Source: Steinernema hermaphroditum (Eukaryota > Nematoda > Chromadorea > Rhabditida > Steinernematidae). From it: a stretch of 64,000 nucleotides of DNA. Where the stretch lies: the NCBI GenBank assembly GCA_030435675.1, contig CM059622.1, forward strand, positions 1,240,001-1,304,000, read 5' to 3'. The translations under genes were made by a program, and so were the position numbers. Each line of letters opens with the position of its first letter. Positions within the stretch are counted from its first letter, which is position 1. This document shows, piece by piece, positions 49,483-60,278 of this stretch. Under the pieces are notes generated by a model. The model did no database searches and was not told where the DNA came from. It saw only the letters and a list, made by a program, of their open reading frames with translations.

Positions 49483-49728
49483 CTCGTCTTACATCATAGC
49501 GTGACTTAAAATGTGCTGAGATCCAGAGTTCGGCGCGCTAAGTTCCACGCGCTAAGTTCCTTGCGCGCTAAGTTCGGCGCGCTAAGTTCGCCGCGCTAAG
49601 TTCCGTGCGCGCTAAGTTCGGCGCGCTAAATTTCGCGCGCTAAGTTCCGCGCGCTATGTTCCGCGCGCGCTAAGGTCTGCGCGCTAAGTTCCGCGCGCTA
49701 AAAAAATCCGCGCTAAGTTCATGCTGCC
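49483..49728 (-). repeat. right terminal inverted repeat of the MULE
   Basis: The inverse of 45368-45627, with about 12 copies of the GCGCGCTAAGTTC unit and the same unique inner part ACTTAAAATGTGCTGAGATC. Confidence 0.87.
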
Positions 49729-49736
49729 CTGATCTT

Positions 49737-51601
49737 ATCACGTGCCAATGGTGAACACCTTGAGTGAAATACATGAGATTCACCTAGATAAACAATCGTT
49801 ACAAGAGTGACCCGTTTTCAACTTAACAACCCAATATTTACAACAGCATTTTGCGACAACCTATCAGAGGGACACGATTTTTAAACATCAAGAAAAACCT
49901 TTGAAGGACAGAAATGAACGTGTGACATTTGCTAAAGCCGCTCGGTTCTCATGCGAAAACCTGAATTGGGATCGCGTGGGGTATGCTCTGCGCCGAGCGC
50001 CTTGCCTCTCCGATTTTTTCGATAATCGTCGTCGAGGGACGTCTCTGTGTTTGACCGACGCATCTTCTGTTACAGATTTGCGGAAATGAGTTCTCCTTCC
50101 GCTACTAATGGTTCTGGCGCGCGCGGGCGGTACGCCTGACCGTTCGATTTAAAGATGATTCCCTGAATGATGGTCGTCCTGTTCTGCCGTTGCTTGTGCA
50201 ATGTGATCACTTCTATGTGATTAATAGAATGCGTTAACATCCCTTCATTTTGCAAGTTCCTACGATTGTTTTTGTTGTTCTGTTTCCCAAATACAGTATT
50301 GAAAGTATGGTCTCGACACGTTTTTCCTGAAAATTACTGTAGGCAGCAAATTTGGCTAAGCAGCAAATTTGGCTGCCACACCGTCCTCTGGAAACAGATT
50401 CGCGCGCCAGAGTTTCCGTGAACCGTTCGTCGCGTTCCCCTGGTAGTCGTAACCGGGGTGAGTAGTATAGTCCACGGTGACGTCCACACCTGCCGAGCTA
50501 GAATTATGAAACACCGGTTACGTTAACGGTGAAGCATTGCGCACCTTCTTGGAAGCCGGAGCAGGAAGTCGCCGTTGGTCATCCTGGTCGTCAATCTCGA
50601 CGATTGGAAGGGGGGAAACCACGATGACGAAGACGAAAATTACGTAGAGAGGATACATAGTGAATCTACGGCGACATTGTGTGTCCGCTTTTATATGCCG
50701 CTTCTCTTACAGCACTCTTACAGCGCCGAAATGAAAGTGCATTTTTTGCCGATGAAGATGTTGGTTCTTTTGCGGTCGGCGGAGGGCGTTATCGGCGCCG
50801 AAATGGGGAAGATGGTGGTTACATAATGCCTCCATTGGAAAGTTTCGCTGCTCTTGTCGCTGGTATTCATCTTCTGTTCTTCTTGCGCTGTTGTTCGCGT
50901 CGCTGTTCGTACTGACGAACCAACCAAAAAAACGTAAGACTTTATTCATCTACGCAAATAAGTAGTGTTAAAGAGATTGTGATAAAATACTTTTGGCCGC
51001 TCAAAATTAGTTTTGGCCGATATTTACTAATAGAGCCATGAATGAGGAAGAGCAGCCATGAATGTTAGGCCTTTTGTGTGTTTACAGGATTTAGGTCAAT
51101 TTCAGACATTTGCATGAGCACCAACTCACGAATATGAGTGACTAGAAAGGGGATATGGGGTATAACTGAGTGGTATAAAACGTGGAAATGGATGGGAGAA
51201 TATGGATCAATGTGATCGCGGCCAGCCAGCGATTACCCCCAGCGATCGGTCGGGTCGTCTTAAGACTCACTACCAATGGTACGACCCTCTATGAGAGGAA
51301 GAGCAGCGATTGTGGATAACCACTCTCGAGGAAATCCATGATTTTGAAAAAGATCTGCTCTGAAACACAAAAGGCACAGGCCCCTTACAGACTAGCCGCG
51401 TTCGCTGACGCGACAGAGCGCGCCATGGCTGCTTGTGTTCATCTGATCAATCGAGAAAGCAGTCATCTACTGGGTCTTTTATTTGTGTCCCCGACGATCG
51501 GTCGGGTCGTTCACTCGCTCTCTCTCTGAGGCTGTCTGAGCCGAATGAGTTGAGTGACCGGTCCTTTCCGGCCGCCGTTGGTGGAGCAATTGACCGTTAC
51601 C
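49737..51601. other. gene-free stretch right of the MULE
   Basis: No exon chain was found. The segment 51480-51600 belongs to a dispersed repeat also at 58565-58710 and 16325-16450 (ATCGGTCGGGTCGT, GTCTGAGCCGAATGAGTT). GCAGCAAATTTGGCT occurs twice in a row at 50343-50375. Confidence 0.5.
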
Positions 51602-51855
51602 CTTAGTTTTCTGACCCCACCAAATGCTGTTCATGTGCTACGCCGCGACAGATGGCAGACGAACATAGAATATTTGTAAACACAAGGGACACAAGGCCCA
51701 AAAATTTAATCTTTCGGGGATTTCGATCAGTTGTGAGGAGCCTACATCAACTGATAGACGCTCGATTCACAGTCAGAATGACATTTAATGTTGGGGTCGC
51801 TCATCGAGAAAACGCACTCTACCGTAGGTACATAGCACCTGCCTTCGGACCACAC
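51602..51855 (+). repeat. 250-bp direct repeat, copy 1
   Basis: The segment carrying GGCAGACGAACATAGAATAT and GTCGCTCATCGAGAAAACGC recurs in the same orientation at 53577-53822. Between the two copies lie a LINE tail, a small secreted ORF and a metallopeptidase-like gene. Confidence 0.75.
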
Positions 51856-51942
51856 CGCGCGTTTCTCTGTTTCTATTATGCCTTAGGAATAAGTTTCAAG
51901 TTTTTCAAGTTTATTTTGTGAAATCAACATTGATACAATGTG

Positions 51943-52272
51943 TCACACTCCATTATTTGCCCACTCTGGACGCAATTCTTCTCGGGCGCGCTGCTGCCAT
52001 CTTGTGGTGCCGAGTTTCTTCACAAAGTCATCTCGCCATCTTGTCCGCGGCCTTCCGAGTGGTCTTGTTACTGGTGGACGCCATTCTTCCAGTTGACGCG
52101 ACCATTTTTCCGGTGATTCATTGGCGAGCTTCCAAGAGTAGTTCCATTTGCGCTTCTTTACGGCTTCCACGACGTCGGTGAACTTCGTAACTCCTCGCAA
52201 CCAGTCGTTGCTCTTCTTATCGAGGAGTCTCACACCGACGACCCTGCGTTCCATCCGCTTAGGAATAAACAC
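51943..52272 (-). pseudogene. LINE reverse-transcriptase C-terminal fragment
   Basis: The frame reads RMERRVVGVRLLDKKSNDWL, then EKWSRQLEEWRPP, then GRPRTRWRDDFVKKLG. It matches, residue for residue in order, the LINE tail at the window end (63496-63985) and is truncated at both ends. Confidence 0.78.
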
Positions 52273-52498
52273 GGCGAAATTAAAGGATGTTTACCAAGTG
52301 GCCCATTTTCAATGCACCAACCCAATAGTTCCGAATCTGAACAGAGACTTTGTCCGATTCAATAGAGGTTTTGCGAAGCCATCGGAATTGAGTAACCAAT
52401 GTACTGAGTGTGCACTGATAAAAAGAGGAGTGCGTACGGCGGTGCTCGCCTCTAACTTCCGATCCGATCCGCAGGAATCGGAAACGCCACGCGGGGAA

Positions 52499-52711
52499 AT
52501 GCCCTTGAAGGCCGCTGTAGCGTACGTGACGTGCTTCTTCCTTCTCTTCTCCTCCTTGATCACTGCGTGTGATCCAAATCGCCCCTGGTGGCGATACGTA
52601 GTCCCAAGCGATTACCGACTTACGCGCTCTTCTGGCAGCGAAGTCCTTCCTGCTCTCAGCGAGACACGACGACTATATACGCGACTCGACGAATCCGGGA
52701 TAACCAACTAG
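52499..52711 (+). CDS. small secreted hypothetical protein
   Basis: A 70-codon intronless frame begins with a clear signal-peptide-like stretch (residues 5-23, AAVAYVTCFFLLFSSLITAC), then PNRPWWRYVVPSDYR and a polar end. No family was recognised. Its stop faces that of the metallopeptidase-like gene, 21 bp away. It lies between the two 250-bp direct repeats. It could be part of a longer gene whose other exons I did not find. Confidence 0.4.
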   Translation: MPLKAAVAYVTCFFLLFSSLITACDPNRPWWRYVVPSDYRLTRSSGSEVLPALSETRRLYTRLDESGITN

Positions 52712-52732
52712 GTTGCGTTGCGTTCTAGAAGA

Positions 52733-53390
52733 TTAGCTAAAAGGCAACAATTTATCAGCGCGATAAACAAAACAACCAGCAACACAATAAATGTTCACAC
52801 AAGCGATACAACAAACAACAACACGAAGAAGCGTGCTCTTCTGCGCGAGCGGGAACCACAGTCGAGCGAGCGGGAGGTCGTTTCGAGTTGGCACATCGAG
52901 AGGAGACTGCTTACCTCGAGAAATGGTTCCTGTTGAATAACGTCCTGTTGTCGGTGCCGCGGAGTGCCAGACATCGTCTTCGAAGGTCCTGGAACCCGTC
53001 GCCATGCGTGTCTTCTTTGTCGTCCAACTCGTATTTGTTCTGAATGCAGTGACAAAGTTCATGCATAGCGGTGCAGACCACCTGGCTCCAGAACACATCT
53101 GTTGGCGTGCCGTTTCGGTTGTTGTCATGGAAGCACTGCCGGAACGTTTCCAGGTGGAACACCATCTTGCGGGCGCTTCTTGGCGATCTCCATGTAGCTG
53201 AACCCCACCAAGTGGTTTCGGCCCACAGCACACCATCGGCGACCAACTCGCCGCTTCCATCTTCTGGTTCTTTCCACGAGAATGCCCGCCTTGGATCAGG
53301 ATCGACTGAAACCGGGTTCTTCTGTCTTAAATTCGGAAGACCAGCTCTTCGAAAGAACAACCGGTCTAGAAGAACCACAAGTTTTCTCAT
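52733..53390 (-). CDS. HExxH zinc metallopeptidase-like protein, possibly SprT-like
   Basis: Two exons in transcript order, 53390-52915 and a four-base terminal exon ending at 52733, give 159 aa from the ATG at 53390. The donor is GTAAGC and the acceptor GCCTTTTAG, and the second exon supplies only the stop codon. The motif HELCH (110-114) is followed at H129 by HGDGF, the HExxH plus distal His-Gly pattern of SprT/SPRTN-type proteases, which cut DNA-bound proteins. No SprT zinc ribbon is present, and the N-terminus may begin in an upstream exon. Other HExxH families are possible, so the family call is tentative. Confidence 0.5.
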
Positions 53391-53576
53391 GTTCTTTTGG
53401 AATGGAACCAAATCTAGCGAAAATGGGGTAAAAATCTTTGCCACTTTTCTGTGCAAAAGATTACGCGTAAGCGCAAGCCTCCTAATCTCGGCGTTCGTCA
53501 ACGGAAAATCAGTGTGCGTTCGCGCGTTCATGATTCAAGAATAGCTTCAAAGTATAGCAGTGATGAACGTCACCCT

Positions 53577-53822
53577 TGATCTTCTGACCCAATCAGAAGC
53601 CGACTGTTAGGAAGCAACGCCGCGACGCATGGCAGACGAACATAGAATATTTGTACACAAGGGACACAAGGCCCTAATTTAATGTTTAGGGGATTTCGAT
53701 CTGTTGCGAGAAGACTACATCAACTAATAGACGCTCGATTCACAGTCAGAATGACATTTAATGTTGGGGTCGCTCATCGAGAAAAAGCACTCTACCGTAG
53801 GTACATAGCACCTGCCTTCGGG
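53577..53822 (+). repeat. 250-bp direct repeat, copy 2
   Basis: It matches 51602-51855 through GGCAGACGAACATAGAATAT, then runs straight into the 187-bp tandem array, whose unit contains the same GTCGCTCATCGAGAAAACGC. Confidence 0.75.
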
Positions 53823-54790
53823 CCTTCTAGGACGTTTTCTCTGCAACCTCGACCATGTTTCTGTTTTGCAATCGACTTTCTATGTAATCCAGGAAAACGT
53901 TTTAAAGGATCTGATAGAGGCTCCATTCACAGTCAGAATGACATTTAATGTTGGGGTCGCTCATCGAGAAAACGCACTTTACCGTAGGTACATAGCACCT
54001 GCCTTCGGGCCTTCTAGGACGTTTTCTCTGCAATCTCGACCATGTTTCTGTTTTGCAATCGACTTTCTATGTAATCCAGGAAAACGGTTTAAAGGATCTG
54101 ATAGAGGCACGACTGACGGTCAGACTGACATTTAATGTTGGCGTCGCTCATCGAGAAAACGCACTCTACCGTAGTTACATAGCACCTGCCTTCGGGCCTT
54201 CTAGGACGTTTTCTCTGCAACCTCGACCATGTTTCTGTTTTGCAATCGACTTTCTATGTAATCCAGGAAAACGGTTTAAAGGATCTGATAGAGGCACGAC
54301 TGACGGTCAGACTGACATTTAATGTTGGCGTCGCTCATCGAGAAAACGCACTCTACCGTAGTTACATAGCACCTGCCTTCGGGCCTTCTAGGACGTTTTC
54401 TCTGCAACCTCGACCATGTTTCTGTTTTGCAATCGACTTTCTATGTAATCCAGGAAAACGGTTTAAAGGATCTGATAGAGGCACGACTGACGGTCAGACT
54501 GACATTTAATGTTGGGGTCGCTCATCGAGAAAACGCACTCTACCGTAGTTACATAGCACCTGCCTTCGGGCCTTCTAGGACGTTTTCTCTGCAACCTCGA
54601 CCATGTTTCTGTTTTGCAATCGACTTTCTATGTAATCCAGGAAAACGGTTTAAAGGATCTGATAGTGGCACGACTGACGGTCAGAATGACATTTAATGTT
54701 GGGGTCGCTCATCGAGAAAACGCACTCTACCGTAGGTACATAGCACCTCGCTTCGGGCCTTCTAAGACGTTTTCTCTACTCGTCCGCGCT
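53690..54790 (+). repeat. 187-bp tandem array, about 5.5 copies
   Basis: The motif TGCAATCGACTTTCTATGTA recurs at 187-bp steps (from about 53866, 54053, 54240, 54427, 54614). Neighbouring copies differ by single bases. Each unit has a long open frame, but 187 is not a multiple of three, so the frame shifts each time and no repeat protein is implied. Confidence 0.9.
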
Positions 54791-54943
54791 GTCTACTGCA
54801 GTGCCGATGAATCTTTCAGGTAATTAAGAACAATAGCTATGTGGCTTCTGTTAACGCTTCTGCACGCCCCGATGAAAATGCTCGGATCAAGCGTCGCGTG
54901 GCGCTGGATTCCTAACAAAGGGCGTCGGAACAGCAGCAACCTG

Positions 54944-55430
54944 ATGCTGATACTGTGGCTGTGCGTTTTGCTGGTGGAACCTGCAGGCGATACCATGGAT
55001 GCGAGGTACGTTCTTTTTTAAACTGGGTCCGACTTGAATTTGGTTCCTTTGCATCGTGATGCGGCAAAAAAGAGACCTCATGACCTGCCCTGTCCTTCCT
55101 TTCAGCCCTTCTTCGATAAACGATAAAGTACGATCGACAATCGAGGAAACCGTCAGTCAGAAACGGGTTGCTTCCTTAACTGGTCCTGGAAATTTGCACC
55201 TTGACGGACGAAGTCGACACGCGCATAAGCAGTAAGTGCTACTAACCCCAGAAACTGCCCCAGAAACTTCTTGCAGATGCAAACACGAAACCATTACCGA
55301 CAAGGACATCTTCATACGACATTTCCTATCCGCCTTCCGTCTTATCGTTGGGCTCGTCCTCAGCTTACAATCTTCCAGGAACATGTCACAAAAGAACGAA
55401 ATCTTTCTTTCATTGCATAGAGCTTATTGA
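54944..55430 (+). CDS. short secreted hypothetical protein
   Basis: Three exons, 54944-55005, 55106-55231 and 55277-55430, join in frame to 113 aa. The first 16 residues (MLILWLCVLLVEPAGD) look like a signal peptide. The rest is basic and polar, with a hydrophobic stretch FRLIVGLVLSL near residue 83. An in-frame ATG 105 nt upstream (54839) would add 35 residues. AATAAA occurs 17 bp after the stop, which suggests the gene ends here, but these exons might instead be the 5' part of the DNase II-like gene downstream. No family was recognised. Confidence 0.5.
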
Positions 55431-55664
55431 CTAAAAGAGAGAAGAAATAAACGTCGTTTATACAGCAATAGTATGGTCTCTTTACTTTCACGACTTTCAA
55501 TATGGGTGACAAAGGCATTTGTCTTCTACCTACACATACGCACTGTGCGATATCGTCTTGTATGACAGGAGAGAAGATACTTCGCCCTTTTCGTCCTTCT
55601 CTACAACGAATGCACAACTAATAACACATAATCAAGGGGTGTCTTAAGTAATTCCGTTTTGTAG

Positions 55665-57569
55665 GCTTTCGGAAGACTGGGCTTCGCTGTCGGAGTTCGA
55701 CGTGAGTATCCAGAACTTAGCCGTGTCTCCTTCTGGCGACACAGCTAATTTTCCAAAAAAAGAGAAAACTCCAAGAAGATTCTGATTTGGACGGCAGAAC
55801 CAACAAGAGGAATGCCGCTCTCACGACGATGTCAACAGGAAAGGATCGGACGGAGGAAGAAGGTGTGTGGATCTTTTCATCCTTACCACTAAATTAAGTT
55901 CTCTTGGGTTGGAGCATTGTTGGAGCACATTTACTTGGCGTTGGATTCCTCTTGATGTTGGAGGTTTATTCTCTTTTGATGGTCATTTTTCTGGCACATC
56001 GAGATGGCGAAATGCTGTGTTATATGCGGGAGCTGGCAGATTCCTGTTTGCTGTTCATACAACACTCTCTTCTGCCTATATTTCAGCAATCTGTGCTTTT
56101 CTACAAATGATGACATCAGAGGAAACCACTAGGAAAATGTATAAAGGTCAATTGGTCAAGGTCAATTATTATAAAGGTCAATTGTGTACAAACACCCAAA
56201 GTCGTACGCCGGCAATGTCTACACAAGTCTCGATAAAGAATGGATAGGCATCGGTGACATACGATCCGACGCTCTGAAGGCAACACTTGAGCAACAAGTA
56301 AGTTCAAATCTGTGTGATGTTTCTCGCACTCCACCGGCATTTTTAAGTATCACAATTTGGGATCGAGAAACAGAAAGAAATTCCTCGAGACATTTGAATG
56401 TCTTGAGGATGTACCACTACTTCAGTTTTACACAGCCTCTCTGTTTTAGGACATGGAAACGATTGCGTACAGTGATCAGCCTCCAGCTAAGAAAGTCAGC
56501 ACGGATTACGCCCATATGAAAGGCTTTTTCGGGTGGAAGGAACATGCTGATGTCGGATTCCACGTCCTTCACACATTTCCTTGTTTTCCAAACCTTGAAA
56601 AAGGAGGATTTTTCGATTACACGGGAAAGGACATTAGGAAGTCGAAGGGACAGCTGTTCTTTTGCACCACGCACGACGTCAAGGAGCTAGAATCACTCAG
56701 TAAGTGCCATTTGTTATATTAAAGAAGTATGAGCTGCAAAGATACTTCACATTTATCGAGACATTTGAGTCCCAGACGTAGAGCTCGGACGAGACAGAAC
56801 ATTTTTGATACAGTAGGAAACGACAGACACGACGTTTATGAAGTATCAAATTAGTGATTCATTCTCTCTACTGCTAAGTTTCAGTCGCAATAAAAAGTGT
56901 TTGAAAGATACATAATGAACGCCTTAAAGGCCAAATATAGTCTGCACGACAGTGTAGACTATATGACGACTATGCGTAGTTCCCCGTAGCTTTCTAACTT
57001 TCTCATCTACGAACTAGACCAACATTCGTGACGGCAACAAAGCCATTTTCAGAAGATGATAACTTATTTTGCCCAAATAATAGTTGAATGGGGATCAGCT
57101 GTGCTTTGGAGTGATGTGGTGAGATAAACTTTTTATGATAAATTTGTTTCAGGACACTCAGGCCTTGAGAGGCGCTCTTGCACTCGGAATTGAGGACGCT
57201 CCCCTGAACGAAATCTTTCGGTGCTCCACGATTTATGCCGACTTCGATTCTAACGGGCACATGGACATTTCTGTGGAGAAGATCGGAACATACTTCCATG
57301 AAAAACGGAAAGCGATCTTCAATGCTGTTTGCAAAGGATGCCCGGCCGACTCTGCGTGCTTTAAAACCTTCGGCGCCGTGAACTACAGTTTGGACAAGAT
57401 GATCGAGGACACCGAGAAGTACCGACATGACTACTACTCGAAGATCCGGAATTATGACGGTCCACTGAATGACAAGGCGCGCGAATTGCAAAGAGCCCAT
57501 CCGAAACCCGCCCTAAGAACATCAAAGCGCAAACAGGGAACAAGATCGAGTAGAGGATCGAAGCGCTAG
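55665..57569 (+). CDS. DNase II-like gene, partly resolved
   Basis: The best supported exons are 56177-56297 (IVYKHPKSYAGNVY, then GDIRSDALKATLEQQ) and 56450-56699 (AYSDQPP, YAHMKGFFGW, GFHVLHTFPCFPN, GQLFFC). Their order matches acid DNase II, a lysosomal PLD-fold endonuclease: YK.P, (Y/N)DQPP, the first catalytic HxK (HTKG, here HMKG), then (L/V)HS.P.FP and GQ..LC. Candidate upstream exons are 55665-55700 and 55765-55861. The last exon, 57153-57569 (RCSTIYADFDSNGHM, ending RSSRGSKR), does not join in phase with 56699 and shows no second HxK motif (DHxKW). So either an exon is missing from my model or the gene is degenerate. The intron 55865-56140 holds a dispersed repeat. Confidence 0.55.
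55865..56140. repeat. dispersed repeat copy
   Basis: GTTGGATTCCTCTTGATGTT and GGCACATCGAGATGGCGAAA have counterparts at 58110-58340 and 61480-61720; its right part (TTTGCTGTTCATAC) matches 45140-45290. Confidence 0.55.
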
Positions 57570-59071
57570 CAGGGAAGGACGTCGAACAGAAGATCAAAAC
57601 GGTGACTTTGTAAAAAGCCTTCTAACGTCATTGTTCGTCTCGATGTACTTTTAATTAAGACTGTTTAATGTTTTGTTCATGTGTTTAAACTTTGCGATAT
57701 GCGTGAAACAGCCCTGAGCATTTTAGGCATTAAGGACTTTAAGCAGTCTCACTCATGTCGTGCTGGTAATCTCCAAAGGATATGCGAGCTGATCTGGCCG
57801 TTCAGTTGAGATGCAGAGAGGGTGTGACATCGGTCTTCTTTTACAGAGGGTCTTGCCACGCGGGTCTTCCAGAGCGGTCTTCCAAGTCTTCCACAGCCAA
57901 ATTGATTGGAGCCTTCGTGAGTACGGTTAACTAACCTCAGGCGGGAATGTCGTGATCACGACAAAACCGGCATCCCCCCTATGCAGACAGTGTAATGATC
58001 TGGCGGATCTCCAGCCACTTTTATGTTATGTGCATGATAGTATTGGGTTGCCTGATAAACATTCATTTTTCTCGTCATGTTTAGACTTGTGGCAAAATGG
58101 ATGGGTGATTTGTGGAGTGCAGTGAACTCTCACCCCACACTATGATTCGACACTTGTCCATTGCATTCCTCTTTATGTTAGAGGTCTTTTCATTTTTATG
58201 GTCTTTTTTTGGTACCTTGAGAAGGCAAACTGCGAAGGGATGTACGGGCTTCCTATGGTATTAATTGTATGATGGACGGTGACCGCTTTTAACCACGAGC
58301 ATCCTTGGGTCTAATCTACCAAATGCACCTATCTATGTGGTCGTCATACAGGGTGCGGCATAAATACTGTTACACATTTTAAAATTGCATTTTTCGTGGA
58401 ATTTTTGCCTCCTTTCACCTGTTTTTCGTACGCTAATCGTGTTCTGCATGATATTTTAATACTGTAATGGCATTTACTCTTATATTTTTTGCTTTTAACT
58501 AGAATATCAGAACATGGGCTGATCTCAAAAAGATGGTCTTTTCGGATCATCGGTTTTTCATTTGTGCCCCCAGCGATCGGTCTTTCATTTGTGCCCCCAG
58601 CGATCGGTCGGGTCGTCCACTCGCTCTCTCTCTGAGGCTGTCTGAGCCGAATGAGTTAAGTGAGCGGTCGTTCTCGGCCGTCGTTGTTGGCGCAATGATC
58701 GCCCCGGCTCCCAGAAGGCCTGGAACACCAGGGAGCCGTAGTTCCACCGTCTCGCCAAGAAGCCCGTCATGACTGCCCGACTCTACCTGCGCCGCCAGAG
58801 AAGCCGAAAAAGCGTTGCAACTCTGAAGTCCACGCCGCCAGCCGAACCGAAGATGACTCTCCGCTCCGTTGGCTCTGCTCCACCGCTATTCCACTTCCGG
58901 AATCCGCTCTTCACGACTTCGATGCCCGCGCAAACTAATGGGAACGCTGCATTCTATTCGGATTCGTCTGCTCCACCGAAATCAGAAGAAAATCAGCGAC
59001 AACGGTGTAACTATGTTCTTCTTTGTGCATATATGAGACGTTCTGCACGGCGTAAGCCGTTGATTCGAGAA
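57570..59071. repeat. gene-free stretch with dispersed repeats
   Basis: 58110-58340 is a copy of the repeat at 55865 and 61480. 58565-58710 is a copy of the repeat at 51480 and contains AGCGATCGGTC twice. The frame after 58769 has no recognised family. Confidence 0.5.
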
Positions 59072-59470
59072 TAGGGTTGGCAACCGAGTCAGTTCGAGTC
59101 AGTCGAAATAGGTGACTGATCAGTTAAATTTATTAAGGTTGATTCCAGCTTTCTTCATTATAATATCGGCGGAAGATTTCTAGCCCGGGTTCGTATGAAA
59201 TTCTTTTGAGACCGAAACAAAATTGACACCAAAAGTCGACCTGACTCGAAAAATGACTCGAGCCTTTTCGAGTCGAGTCGGTTCGAGTCACTTTTCGAGT
59301 CAGGTCGACTTTTGGTGTCAATTTTCTTTTATTTTTCTAATTTTTTTTGCGGGCCCGGGCTAGAAATCTTCCGCCGATATTACGTTGAAGAAAGCTGGAA
59401 TCATCCTTAATAAATTTAACTGATCAGCCGCCTATTTCGACTGACTCGAACTGACTCGGTTGCCAACCCT
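59072..59470. mobile_element. foldback MITE with 9-bp target duplication
   Basis: ATTCGAGAA stands on both sides (59063-59071 and 59471-59479). The arms, from GGGTTGGCAACCGAGTCAGT to its inverse, fold about a GAGTCGAGTCGG core. A 9-bp duplication fits a Mutator-type non-autonomous element. A shorter relative with GGGTTGGCA ends lies at 7287-7362. Confidence 0.85.
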
Positions 59471-59479
59471 ATTCGAGAA

Positions 59480-60278
59480 GATAAATCGTGTAAATCGTGT
59501 AAATCGGATTTGATCATGTTTTGTTAACTCCAACATTTCTAATTGGTTAAGTACCGTAACAGAGAATGGGGATATAGAGCAGGTAGCCCTCACTCACAGC
59601 TATCATGCACGCATAGTGACTCCACGAGTTCACTTCTACTTCAAGGAAATAGAGGCCAAATGTTTAAAAAAAGCACACTTCAGGAATGGTGCCTGAAACC
59701 TAATGTTTGTACGAAAGGGGGTGGTTGGGATAAGAAGACGAAGTCGTTGATTGCTGTCGTCGTTGCTCGCTGAGTTGCCACGCGGGACTTGTGTGTTAGC
59801 AGCGAAACCTCAAACTTGGGTTCTTTCTCTTCGGTTCTTCTGAGTAGACTGAATGGTCGTTTTTAGCCTTCGCAGAGTGTGATTAGGAGGCGGGATCCAG
59901 ATTCGATGCGATGCTCTTCTCACATCTGGTTGCGGTTCTTCTGAGTTCCCTCTCAAGAGGTTCTTCACACGATTATCCGCTTGGGTCATCTTGATAGTCC
60001 TGTCTGGTAAACAGACGGACGGTTACTTGATACCTGAATCTTCGCAGCAGATCTGATTTGTTATTAGTTATAGCTTATAAGATTATACACACGCAAAGTT
60101 TAGAAGACAAACAAATTATAAGTCGCTTCGCGACAATATTTTCAAGTTGACCCCAGAATGGCTCTCCATTTTGAGCTGCGATATTCTTTTTTTACTATTT
60201 ATCTAAAACTCTCTTAGCTCTATCTAATCGTTATATGTGTTCGTCCACAAAGGGTGACACCAGAATAATCCACTCCAA
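59480..60278. other. gene-free stretch
   Basis: No exon was supported. 60150-60270 partly matches the repeat at 45140-45290 (TTAGCTCTATCT). Confidence 0.45.

Larger units (their letters stand above)
45368..49728 (+). mobile_element. complete Mutator-like (MULE) transposon with cargo gene
   Basis: The element is 4361 bp. CTGATCTT stands directly outside both ends (45360-45367 and 49729-49736), a perfect 8-bp target duplication within the 8-11 bp usual for MULEs. Terminal inverted repeats are about 260 bp (45368-45627) and 246 bp (49483-49728), starting GGCAGCATGAACTTAGCGC. Inside lie a transposase gene and, downstream on the same strand, a second multi-exon gene. The perfect duplication and closely matching ends suggest a recent insertion. 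Confidence 0.9.

Noticed and set aside
53690..54823. Possible repeat protein from five 89-codon frames, or a CRISPR-like array
   Set aside because: The 187-bp period is not a multiple of three, there are no unique spacers, and the genome is eukaryotic.
57003..57500. 165-codon minus-strand frame
   Set aside because: Shadow of the last exon of the DNase II-like gene.
58769..59074. 101-codon frame before the foldback at 59072
   Set aside because: Lies in dispersed-repeat sequence and ends exactly at the element border; no family resemblance.
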